34,607 nt of DNA. It comes from an uncultured Sphingomonas sp. (GTDB taxonomy: Bacteria; Pseudomonadota; Alphaproteobacteria; Sphingomonadales; Sphingomonadaceae). Both the position numbers and the translations under genes were made by a program. The notes below the pieces were generated by a model. The model saw only the letters and a program-made list of their open reading frames with translations. It ran no database searches and had not been told where the DNA came from. The stretch covers positions 1 through 34,607 of the forward strand of contig NZ_CAMLAC010000015.1 of NCBI RefSeq assembly GCF_946477935.1, read 5' to 3'. Of this stretch, positions 15,492 to 23,279 are shown in pieces; the first letter of the stretch is position 1, and each line of letters begins with the position of its first letter.

Positions 15492-18332
15492 TCATGGTGA
15501 GGCTCCGAACTGAACGGTCAGGCCGAGGAGCACGCGGCGGCTCTCGACAAAAACCTGGTTCAGAGCGGCTCGGTTGGCGTAATATTCTGTCGTGCGCCGC
15601 TTCAGCGCGTTCAGCACACTGGCGGTGACACTGATCTGCGATGTCAGCGGATAGCGGAGATTGGCATCCAGCTGGCCGTAAGGATCCCGGTACAGTGGAC
15701 GTCCCAGCTCGTCGCCGCGCGACACCTGCAGGATGCGGCTACGCCAGATCCACGAAACGCCGCCGGTGGTTCCGTCGCGCTCGTACTGCGCGCTCAGCGT
15801 GTAATTGTGTCGCGACATCTGCTCAAGACGGACACGGTAACCGGCTCCGTTGTCGACGGCGAAGCTGCCGATCCCGGTATAGCTCGCCTCCACGCCAAGG
15901 CCCCCGAGCGCCCCCGGCAGAAAAGTCAGGCGCTGGGCATAGCCAATCTCCACACCGCCTACCCAGCCGTCGTCGGCGTTCACCGGCCGACTGATGAGGA
16001 AGGCGCGACCGTCGATTAACTCGGTGGTGGCTTGTGTTCTGATGAACCCGGCCACGTCCTTGAAGAACAATGCGCCATACAGGCTTCCGCCACCCTTGAA
16101 ATACCATTCGAGCGCGGCATCGAGCTGCGTGGCACGCAAAGCGTCCAGACGCGGATTTCCCGCCTCGCCGACCGCATTGACGAAGTCGATGGTGACGGTG
16201 GGCGCAAGCAGCGTGAACGCCGGTCGCGTGATCTGTCTCGATCCGGCTACACGCAGGTACAGGCGTTTGCCGAGTTCCGCACGCACGTTGATGCTGGGTA
16301 GGAGGTGACCGTAGCTCCGCGTAACCATAGGAGGAGTAAAGACTTCGCCGCCTGGAACACCCACGCTCAGATCGGTCGTGGCGTAGCGGAAACCTGCGTT
16401 GCCGGCGATGGAAATGCCGCCGACCGTCCCGTCGAACGTCGCTTCCGCATAGCCGCTCGCGATCGTCTCCACCGCATGCACGCGCGCATCCGGTCGAAAT
16501 GCGGGACCGTCGGGAGCTAGCGCGAAAGCGGTGCGGATCCACGTCAGCCGCTCGCCTCGCAGAGCCGATGCGGCTGGAGCAATCCAGCGCGGCTGAGGAT
16601 ACGCCTCGTCGAAAAGCTGACTACCGAATAGCGAAGCAACCGCGCCGTCCTGCAACACGGCCGGCATCGACGGCGCCGGTGCGGACTGCGTGGCGATCTC
16701 GCGCATCACGGTCCGGCGGGCGATCCGCACGCCGAGCTTGATCGAGTCGATCAGGCCACCGATCGAATAGGAGCCGTCGAGCCGCGCCGCTGTCTCCCGA
16801 TTGTCGTCCGCAAGGGCGATGTCGCCGAAGGCACCACTCGTCCACAAGTCGCGCTGCGCGGGATCGGCACCGACCACGGTGAAGCGCGGCACTCCGCCCG
16901 AAATCGCGTAGTCAACCATGGGTGCCCGTGCGCCGAGCGACAGCGTGGCGGTGCCGTACCGGAACCTCGTCTGCGTGTGCGATCCCTCGAGAAGGACGGT
17001 CAGCGAGCCGTCGCGGTAGCGTCCACCGAGACCATACTGGTAGACATCCAGATACCCTCGACCGCGGCTGGCGCTCGCCGTAAGAGGGACGGCGCTCCAG
17101 CGACCGGCGCGAACGAGCACCCTGCCCGGCACGCGATCGAAGGGACCCAAGGCTTCGCCTGTTCCCAGATCCGCGCGCAGCGACGTGTTGGTAAAGTCGA
17201 GCGCGCTTCGATTGTAAAGCAGGTCCCCCGTTATCTCGACCGTGGCGTCGGGGCGCCATTGCGCCGAGACGTATCCCGTTGTCAGCGTCTTCGTGCCTCG
17301 CAGATAGCGCTTGATCGCGTTGGCTGGCGCATCGATCTTCTCGCCGTCAGCGGTCGTCTGCATCAGGTTCGTATCGGTGCGGAAGATGTCGCCGCCGACA
17401 TCCTGCGCCTGTCGGCTGGCGCCCAACAGCAGGCCGAGCTCACCGACCGCTGTCGACGTGCGCCCGCCCAAGTGCCCGGACACATAGGCGCGAGCCCTAT
17501 CATCCAGGTCGCCACGGGCGATCCGCGCACTCAGCGATGCCTGAGATCCCTCGGCATCGAACGGGCGCCGGGTATGGAAGTCGATCACGCCGCCGATCCC
17601 GCCCTCGATCTGGCTGGCGGAGGGCGTTTTGTAAACATCGATTCCCGAGACGATGTCGGCAGGCAGCGCCGCGATGTCGAAGCCGCGAAACAGCGTGCTC
17701 GTCAGATTGCGGCCGTTCAGCCGGTCTTCGATCTGGCTGAGCCCGCGGATGGTGATGATGCCGCCCGCGGCGCGGGGGGATATCTGGATGCCGGGTATGC
17801 GGCGGACGATGTCGGCCAGCGAGGTATCCGGCAGGTTGCGGATCTGGGCATCGGTCAGGACGCTCACCGATTGGAGCGATCGTCTCCTGACGTCGGTGGC
17901 TTCGCCGCCGTCAAGCCGCGTCCCGATGACCACGATTTCCGGATCTGCCGGCATGGCTGGTGCCGGAGTGGTCGTCAGCGGACGCGGCGCGGCGACCGGA
18001 GGCACCAGCATGATCAAGTAGCCACCATCGACCGCTCGCGCAGCAAGACCCGTGCCATTCAGCAGCCGGGCCAGTGCGATCGTTGGATCCAGTCGGCCCA
18101 CGACTGGCATCGACATCTTGCCGCGCACGATGCCGGAGGAGAACGCGACCTGCTGGTTCGTCTGACGAGAGAAGAGGCGCAGAGCGCGAGCCAAATCGAT
18201 GCGACCGATCCTGATCTCGCGTGGTGCCTGGGCAGCCGTTCGAGCATGCAATGGCTCAGGCGTCGCCGCCGCAAGCACGCTCAACATGCCAAGTATCCTG
18301 CCCATCAGGCGCGCCTTCCCCTCCGTCACCAT
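15492..18332 (-). CDS. TonB-dependent transducer with STN domain
   Basis: Outer-membrane receptor of the FecA type. From the chosen ATG at 18332 it has a signal peptide (MGRILGMLSVLAAATPEPLHA), then a secretin/TonB short N-terminal (STN) domain (IRIGRIDLARALRLFSRQTN through ALARLLNGTGLAARAVDGGYLI), a TonB box-like PEIVVIGTRL, a plug (SVSVLTDAQIRNLPDTSLADIVRRIPG, IRGLSQIEDRLNGRN, VYKTPSASQIEGGIGGVIDF) and a barrel ending LTVQFGASP. The STN domain contacts the FecR-type regulator encoded immediately upstream, coupling ligand binding to sigma-factor release. An upstream in-frame GTG at 18452 lies inside fecR; 18332 is preferred because GGAG sits 7 bases before it. M50 at 18305 is possible. Confidence 0.92.
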   Translation of the reverse strand: MVTEGKARLMGRILGMLSVLAAATPEPLHARTAAQAPREIRIGRIDLARALRLFSRQTNQQVAFSSGIVRGKMSMPVVGRLDPTIALARLLNGTGLAARAVDGGYLIMLVPPVAAPRPLTTTPAPAMPADPEIVVIGTRLDGGEATDVRRRSLQSVSVLTDAQIRNLPDTSLADIVRRIPGIQISPRAAGGIITIRGLSQIEDRLNGRNLTSTLFRGFDIAALPADIVSGIDVYKTPSASQIEGGIGGVIDFHTRRPFDAEGSQASLSARIARGDLDDRARAYVSGHLGGRTSTAVGELGLLLGASRQAQDVGGDIFRTDTNLMQTTADGEKIDAPANAIKRYLRGTKTLTTGYVSAQWRPDATVEITGDLLYNRSALDFTNTSLRADLGTGEALGPFDRVPGRVLVRAGRWSAVPLTASASRGRGYLDVYQYGLGGRYRDGSLTVLLEGSHTQTRFRYGTATLSLGARAPMVDYAISGGVPRFTVVGADPAQRDLWTSGAFGDIALADDNRETAARLDGSYSIGGLIDSIKLGVRIARRTVMREIATQSAPAPSMPAVLQDGAVASLFGSQLFDEAYPQPRWIAPAASALRGERLTWIRTAFALAPDGPAFRPDARVHAVETIASGYAEATFDGTVGGISIAGNAGFRYATTDLSVGVPGGEVFTPPMVTRSYGHLLPSINVRAELGKRLYLRVAGSRQITRPAFTLLAPTVTIDFVNAVGEAGNPRLDALRATQLDAALEWYFKGGGSLYGALFFKDVAGFIRTQATTELIDGRAFLISRPVNADDGWVGGVEIGYAQRLTFLPGALGGLGVEASYTGIGSFAVDNGAGYRVRLEQMSRHNYTLSAQYERDGTTGGVSWIWRSRILQVSRGDELGRPLYRDPYGQLDANLRYPLTSQISVTASVLNALKRRTTEYYANRAALNQVFVESRRVLLGLTVQFGASP

Positions 18333-18411
18333 ACTCCGCTCCGGTCTGACGCCGTGCGGGTATATAGACCTAGACGCACCGATTGCCGAAACCCGTAATA
18401 CCCTGAGTAAA

Positions 18412-19368
18412 TTATTTGGAGGACCGCCCGGCGCCCTCGTCACGGCCTTCACTCATGGAAACCGCACGGTCCACCGCCTTTAGAAAGCCATCTCCGTCGT
18501 CGGTCCGAAACGAGCCGCTGATGCGCAGCCCCCGGCCAGCGGCCGTCAGCTGGATCGGCTTCTTCTGATACCGGTTGATTTCAGCTGCAGCTTCCTCGAG
18601 CAGGACGTTATCAAACGTCAGCCACCCGTCACGCCAACTGGTGAGTGCACCCGGATCATGCGCAGGCGATACACGCGGAGCGCTTCGCCCCATAACCAGA
18701 TTGTTGCCCGGAGCGATCTTCATCTGCCGGTCCCTTGCGCCACGGACGGTGGCAGGCGCCCGCTCCGCTAGGATCGCGACATAGCGACCGCGAGTACGCA
18801 CGTTGACATCGCCCGCCGTGGTCAGGACCAGCCCGTTGCCGAACGCCAGGTTCAAGGGGCGCTGCCCCGCGCTGACGTAGACCTGCCCGGTCACGTTCAG
18901 CGTCTCGCCGACGATATCCAGGCGCGACGAAGTGTCCAGTTCGGCCTGACCACCCCATGCCAGCGAGATCCTGCGACTTTCGCCCACCCCAGTCCTGAAG
19001 GTTCGCTCGTGGACCTGGGGGGGCGCTCGTTCCGCCGGAGCCAGCCAGCCCCTCAGCGTCATGGCGGCTACCGGCGCAATGCATAAGGCGCTCACCAATG
19101 CGACAGCACCCACACGACGACGACGCGATCGTACGCCAGGCAGACGCGACAACGCTGCCTCGCCGAGGGCGCGAAGTTCCGGCGCCTCCGCCGAGGACCG
19201 CACCATCGCATCCGTCCGCCCAACGGCGTCGTAGGCAGCTCGATGCTCGCTACGCATCTGCAGCCAAGCGGAGAAAGCCGCCCTCACGGCGTCGCCAGAA
19301 GGTCCGCCGGGCGCCTCCAACAGGCGCGCATGCCAATGCGCTGCCCGCTCCAGATCGCTGCGCGTCAC
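18412..19368 (-). CDS. fecR: FecR-family anti-sigma regulator
   Basis: A 318-residue inner-membrane regulator. The N-terminal part (AAHWHARLLEAP, FSAWLQMRSEHRAAYDAVGR) is the DUF4880-type cytoplasmic domain that binds the sigma factor. A single membrane segment (VGAVALVSALCIAPVAAMTL) lies at about 86-105. The periplasmic FecR domain follows (FRTGVGESRRISLAWGGQAELDTSSRL ... VLTTAGDVNVRTRGRYVAIL), then a C-terminal domain that meets the receptor STN domain (LTFDNVLLEEAAAEINRYQKKPIQL). Starts with GTG overlapping the sigma gene stop by one base (TAGTG), implying translational coupling. The C-terminal tail (EGRDEGAGRSSK) is charged. Confidence 0.93.
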   Translation of the reverse strand: MTRSDLERAAHWHARLLEAPGGPSGDAVRAAFSAWLQMRSEHRAAYDAVGRTDAMVRSSAEAPELRALGEAALSRLPGVRSRRRRVGAVALVSALCIAPVAAMTLRGWLAPAERAPPQVHERTFRTGVGESRRISLAWGGQAELDTSSRLDIVGETLNVTGQVYVSAGQRPLNLAFGNGLVLTTAGDVNVRTRGRYVAILAERAPATVRGARDRQMKIAPGNNLVMGRSAPRVSPAHDPGALTSWRDGWLTFDNVLLEEAAAEINRYQKKPIQLTAAGRGLRISGSFRTDDGDGFLKAVDRAVSMSEGRDEGAGRSSK

Positions 19369-19889
19369 TATCGAAAATCCGCCAGTTTCTCAGCCAGGTA
19401 GACTAGCGCCCGCGCATGATGTTTTTCCGCCGTGCTCAGCGATATCTGCATTGCCGTAGCGACGTCAGCCATCTTCAACCCTCGAAGCGTCCGCAACGCG
19501 AAGACGTCGCGCGTGCGTTCCGGCAGATCGAGCAATGCCGCCTGCATCCGCTCGGCCATAGCCCTGCCATCTAGGACGCGCTCGATGGATAAAGCCGTAT
19601 CCGGCAGATCGTCCGAGAGTTCACCATGATTGCCTACGTGACGGACCTGCTGCCTCCGGTGATGGTCAATCATCACGGATCGAGCGACGCTCATGACGTA
19701 ACCACGCGGATCATCGATCTCTTCCGGCACGTCGGTCTTTGCCAGCTTGAGATACACGTCCTGCACGAGATCGGGAACGTCGGATCCGTTAGGTGCGTGG
19801 CGCCCAAAAAATCTAATGAGCGTCCTGCCATGCGTCCGCACGAGGTCAGCGATCCGGGAACCAAGGCGCGACTGCGAAAACTCAGACAA
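19368..19889 (-). CDS. fecI: FecI-type ECF sigma factor
   Basis: A 173-residue extracytoplasmic-function sigma factor. Region 2 (LIRFFGRHAPNGSDVPDLVQDVYLKLAK, DDPRGYVMSVARSVMIDHHRR) carries the -10 recognition and core-binding helices. Region 4 (LLDLPERTRDVFALRTLRGLKMADVATAMQISLSTAEKHHARAL) has the helix-turn-helix for the -35 box. The frame begins with TTG at 19889 and no in-frame ATG gives full region 2. A ribosome binding site is weak (GGGA). First gene of the fecI-fecR-transducer run; it should switch on the receptor and hydrolase genes when the cognate glycan binds. No terminator is seen before the rest of the locus. Confidence 0.92.
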   Translation of the reverse strand: MSEFSQSRLGSRIADLVRTHGRTLIRFFGRHAPNGSDVPDLVQDVYLKLAKTDVPEEIDDPRGYVMSVARSVMIDHHRRQQVRHVGNHGELSDDLPDTALSIERVLDGRAMAERMQAALLDLPERTRDVFALRTLRGLKMADVATAMQISLSTAEKHHARALVYLAEKLADFR

Positions 19890-20509
19890 GTCAAAGTCAA
19901 TCCCGGAGGCTGCCGCGTTCGAACAAGCCAGCTCAACCTAGATGCGAACTTTAATCTAGAGGCTCCCGAAATTCAATATTCGGGAAGCGGGGAGCGATCG
20001 GCGGAGTTCCGCCTCTGCTCATCAGTAGGTCTCCGCGATCCGCCATCGTGGCCCAACCCGCTGCTCGACGAGTAAGACGAGATCGACGAGGCTTGAGGGC
20101 CTTGATCTCAATGTCCGGCGTATCGCCCTGGCGCGACGTTCGGTTCCTGCTTCTTCTCAGGGGCGTGGTTCGCGTGATCTTGCAGATCAGATGCGGGCGA
20201 CTTCACCATACCATCGTGGGCTGAGCCTGGTCGCAGGCCTCGAAAGTTGGCCTGCCATCGCCAACGCTTGCTCGGGCTTCGGCAAGTATAGGCGGCCTCG
20301 TCTGACCTCGATCAGGGATACGGTGAGGCTCGGCCATTTGCCGGATCGATGTCCCGATCATATCGAGGATTCGCGCAGGCACCGCGACGCGGAACGGCAA
20401 CCGAGCCACTCGCGCGTGGAAAAAGCGGAACTATAGAGGATGGTGGAAGTTTTGGCTTGCAGAGAGGCGGCGGGATAGATGAAAACCGAACTGAGACACG
20501 AGAATCCCG
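19890..20509. other. Intergenic region upstream of fecI
   Basis: No supported gene in about 620 bases. It should contain the fecI promoter. It holds the inverted repeat TCCCGAA-N8-TTCGGGA at 19964-19985, about 75 bases before the fecI start, which could be an operator. From 20510 rightward the sequence becomes IS3-family transposase. Confidence 0.4.
19964..19985. promoter_or_regulatory. 7-bp inverted repeat upstream of fecI, operator candidate
   Basis: TCCCGAA (19964-19970) and TTCGGGA (19979-19985) are perfect inverted halves spaced by 8 bases, in AT-rich sequence upstream of the sigma gene. No matching regulator is identified. Confidence 0.3.
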
Positions 20510-20589
20510 GATGCCCTCGAGCAGGCGATCCTGATCGGCGCCCTGTCCATCGCGGCGGCCTGATCCATCACAGCGACCGCGGGTCGCAA

Positions 20590-22052
20590 GGCGGATTCAA
20601 CCGGTCGTCGCCACGCTTCAAAATTGGAGCGTGCGATGGGCATCAAGAAGCGGCGTTCCAGCCGATGTACCCGGTCACAATTGCGGTCGCCGGGCAGGCC
20701 GCCAGTGGCCAACCGGGAAGAACGAGCACTGTTCTGGCGGTATGTAGCTGCGGGGATGAGCAGCGAGGCGGCAGCGGTGAACGCAGGAGCGTCACAACCG
20801 GTCGGTAGTCGTTGGTTTCGGGAAGCAGGCGGGATGCCACCGGCGGCATTCAGACTATCGGCCAAGCCGTTGTCGGGCAGATACCTGTCGCTGGCAGAGC
20901 GTGAGGAGATCGCGTTGCTGCTGGCCCGAGGGCATGGCGTCTGTGAGATCGCCCGCCAGCTCGGCCGTGCGGCATCGACCATCTCACGCGAGATCCGGCG
21001 CAACGCCGCCACCCGCAGTGGCAATTTTGACTATCGTGCGACGACGGCCCAGTGGCATGCCGAGCGGGCGGCGCGCCGCCCCAAGGTCGCCAGGTTGGCC
21101 GCCAACGACATGTTGCGACGCTGGGTTGAAGACCGGTTGAGCGGTGCGGTTGCCAAACCTGGCGCCCCGCCTGTTGTCGGTTGGGTGGTCCCATTATGGA
21201 AGTGCCGACGACATGTACCGCGCCAGAACCGGCGCTGGTCAACGGCATGGAGCCCAGAGCAGATTGCCGGGCGTCTACCCATCGACTTTCCGGACGACAA
21301 CAGCATGCGTTTCAGCCACGAAGCTATCTATCAGGCGCTGTTCGTGCAAGGCCGTGGCGCTTTGCGCCGTGACCTGACTGCATGCCTGCGCAGTGGCCGG
21401 GGCCTGCGCGTACCGCGGGCGCGCGTCGGCCAACGCGGCAAGGGCTTTGTGTCGCCCGAGATTATGATCAGCGAGCGCCCGGCCGAAGCGGATGACCGGG
21501 CCGTGCCGGGGCATAGGGAAGGCGACCTCATCCTCGGGCTGGGCAGTTCGGCGATCGGTACGCTGGTCGAGCGTACGACGCGCTTCACGATGCTGCTCCA
21601 TCTACCCCGCATGGAAGGTCACGATGCCAGCCCCCGTATCAAGAACGGACCAGCTTTGGCCGGGCATGGTGCCGAGGCAGTGCGGGATGCCATCACGCGG
21701 ACCATCACCACCTTGCCCGGAGAACTGCGCAGCTCGCTCACTTGGGACCAAGGCGCGGAGATGGCTCAGCATGCACGTCTGAAAGTTGACGCCGGCGTCG
21801 AGGTCTATTTCTGCGACCCGCAAAGTCCCTGGCAGCGCGGCACCAATGAAAATACAAACGGGCTACTGCGCCGGTATTTTTCAAAAGGGACCGACCTCAG
21901 CGCGCATAGCGCCGACACACTCGCCGCCATTGCCGCGACCCTCAATGGTCGACCACGCAAAACGCTGGGCTGGAAAACTCCTGCCGAAGCGCTTGACCAA
22001 TGCCTTGCACAAATCGAAGAACACGACGTTGCGACGACCGGTTGAATCCGCC
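20590..22052 (+). mobile_element. IS30-family insertion sequence inside IS3 orfB, 1463 bp
   Basis: Terminal inverted repeats are perfect over 22 bp: GGCGGATTCAACCGGTCG from 20590 and its complement ending CGGTTGAATCCGCC at 22052. The flanks are CAA on the left and CAG on the right. This fits a short 2-3 bp target duplication with one difference, within the GSQY codons of the IS3 gene. Confidence 0.88.
20636..22045 (+). CDS. IS30-family transposase
   Basis: A 469-residue DDE transposase. N-terminal helix-turn-helix (LSLAEREEIALLLARGHGVC, EIARQLGRAASTISREIRRN), a linker, then WSPEQIAGRLPIDFPDDNSM and the catalytic core: HREGDLILG with the first Asp, LTWDQGAEMAQH with the second, and QRGTNENTNGLLRRYFSKGT with the Glu. 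ATG 20636 is used because GGAG sits 6 bases before it; an in-frame TTG at 20624 is less likely. The stop lies within the right terminal repeat. It appears intact. An insert-like segment KPGAPPVVGWVVPLW before the core is longer than in shorter IS30 transposases. Confidence 0.93.
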   Translation: MGIKKRRSSRCTRSQLRSPGRPPVANREERALFWRYVAAGMSSEAAAVNAGASQPVGSRWFREAGGMPPAAFRLSAKPLSGRYLSLAEREEIALLLARGHGVCEIARQLGRAASTISREIRRNAATRSGNFDYRATTAQWHAERAARRPKVARLAANDMLRRWVEDRLSGAVAKPGAPPVVGWVVPLWKCRRHVPRQNRRWSTAWSPEQIAGRLPIDFPDDNSMRFSHEAIYQALFVQGRGALRRDLTACLRSGRGLRVPRARVGQRGKGFVSPEIMISERPAEADDRAVPGHREGDLILGLGSSAIGTLVERTTRFTMLLHLPRMEGHDASPRIKNGPALAGHGAEAVRDAITRTITTLPGELRSSLTWDQGAEMAQHARLKVDAGVEVYFCDPQSPWQRGTNENTNGLLRRYFSKGTDLSAHSADTLAAIAATLNGRPRKTLGWKTPAEALDQCLAQIEEHDVATTG

Positions 22053-22137
22053 CAGTACGTGTCTACCAATTATACCGAGCGCCTCGCCGAGGCCGGGATC
22101 GAGCCATCGGTAGGCAGCGTCGGCGACAGTTACGACT

Positions 22138-22325
22138 GTGAGAAGGTGTGTGCAATCTCGGAGGCCTGACCCGTGCTTACGATTGACCACGTGTCATGGC
22201 GTTGATCTGTCCGCCCTCCAAGCTGCACCCAGGGCGTCGTGAGACGTGACTTGATAGGAGCCTGAGGGGGTGCCGTCCCGTCACAGTCCTGTCCGCTCGC
22301 GAAGCGCCTTCGGGTTCCACCCGCC
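22138..22325 (+). ncRNA. Bridge RNA of the IS110 element, with target and donor guides
   Basis: Non-coding leader between the left end and the recombinase ATG. Target loop: TTACGA (22177-22182) equals the left target flank; a hairpin TGAC-CACGT-GTCA follows; then GCGTTG (22199-22204) is the reverse complement of CAACGC, the core plus right target flank. GGAGG (about 22160) and CCTCC (about 22215) can close this loop. Donor loop: ATAGGAGCCT (22254-22263) agrees at 8 of 10 positions with ATAGGAACAT, the last ten bases of the element before the right core; a GGG/CCC hairpin follows; then TCACAG (22281-22286) is the reverse complement of CTGTGA, the left core plus element start. The order LTG, RTG, LDG, RDG is that established for IS621-type bridge RNAs. 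Exact transcript ends are not known. Confidence 0.8.
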
Positions 22326-22337
22326 CGGAGGACCCAC

Positions 22338-23279
22338 ATGCATGATATCACACCAGACGCCATTGTCATCGGCATCGATACGCACAAGAACGTTCACGTT
22401 GCCGTCGAGATCAACGGTCTAGGCGCGCGGCTTGCCACCGCCTCGTTCCCGGTAACCAGTGAAGGCTATCACCAGGTGGCAGCCTGGGCGACCGGACACG
22501 GCGCCGTGGCTGCCTTCGGCATCGAAGGCACCGGGTCATACGGAGCCGGCCTGACCCGTGCGCTGACCGCGATGGACGTGCGTGTGATCGAGGTCGGCCG
22601 GGTCAACCGGCAACTCCGTCGCCGACATGGCAAAACCGACACCGTCGATGCCGAGTCTGCGGCACGCGCTGTCCTCGCAGGTGATGCCGACGGCAAACCC
22701 GAGTTCGGCGACGGCATCGTCGAGATGATCCGCCACCTCAAGATCGCCCGTGACACCGCGATCAAGGCACGAACACAGGCAATGGTCACGCTCAAGAATC
22801 TGCTGGTCAATGCGCCGCAGGCACTGTGCGAACGCTTCATCGGCATCATTGGCAAGATGACGCTCGTCCGCCAGCTCGCGGCGCTCCGGCCGGACATGCC
22901 GGTATCGACCACCGCGTCCGCGAAGATGGCGCTACGAGCCCTGGAGCATCGATGGCTCATGCTCGACGCGGAAATCAAGGAGCATGAAGGCGTTCTCGAA
23001 CAACTGGTGCGTGCCCGGGCACCCGCGTTGATGGAGGCACCAGGCGTGTCGACCGGCACCATTGCTGACATGCTCGTCGTTCTGGGCGACAATCCTCAGC
23101 GAATCCGATCAGAGGCAGGGTTCGCCAAGCTCTGTGGCGTGTGCCCGGTGCCCGCATCGAGCGGCAAGACCAGCCGGCATCGCCTGAACCGCGGCGGTAA
23201 CCATCGGGCGGACGCTGCCCTGTACCGCGTCGCTCTCGTCCGCATCCGGCATAATCCGCCAACGCGCGATTACATCTAG
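22338..23279 (+). CDS. IS110-family recombinase, C-terminally truncated by an in-frame stop
   Basis: DEDD/serine bridge recombinase. The RuvC-like domain has D14 in GIDTHKN, E63 in GIEGTGSYG, and D101 and D104 in KTDTVDAESAAR, spaced as in IS621. A coiled-coil linker (about 115-225) leads to the Tnp domain with CGVCPVPASSGKTSRHRLNRGG, whose serine (S274 or S275) is the expected nucleophile. The frame ends at TAG 23277-23279 after RHNPPTRDYI. However, the same frame continues as CRTAEGKSPREIRR, then RYIAREIYRHLC, and stops at 23403-23405, which is the ordinary IS110 C-terminal tail. So a codon such as CAG probably became TAG, removing about 42 residues. Activity of the truncated form is doubtful but not excluded. 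Confidence 0.9.
   Translation: MHDITPDAIVIGIDTHKNVHVAVEINGLGARLATASFPVTSEGYHQVAAWATGHGAVAAFGIEGTGSYGAGLTRALTAMDVRVIEVGRVNRQLRRRHGKTDTVDAESAARAVLAGDADGKPEFGDGIVEMIRHLKIARDTAIKARTQAMVTLKNLLVNAPQALCERFIGIIGKMTLVRQLAALRPDMPVSTTASAKMALRALEHRWLMLDAEIKEHEGVLEQLVRARAPALMEAPGVSTGTIADMLVVLGDNPQRIRSEAGFAKLCGVCPVPASSGKTSRHRLNRGGNHRADAALYRVALVRIRHNPPTRDYI

Noticed and set aside
16977..18398. 473-codon plus-strand open frame
   Set aside because: Exactly antisense to the TonB-dependent transducer, whose domains are unmistakable; the frame is a by-product of high-GC codon use.
20431..21024. 197-codon minus-strand frame across the IS30 left end
   Set aside because: It crosses the IS30 terminal repeat and is antisense to the transposase start.
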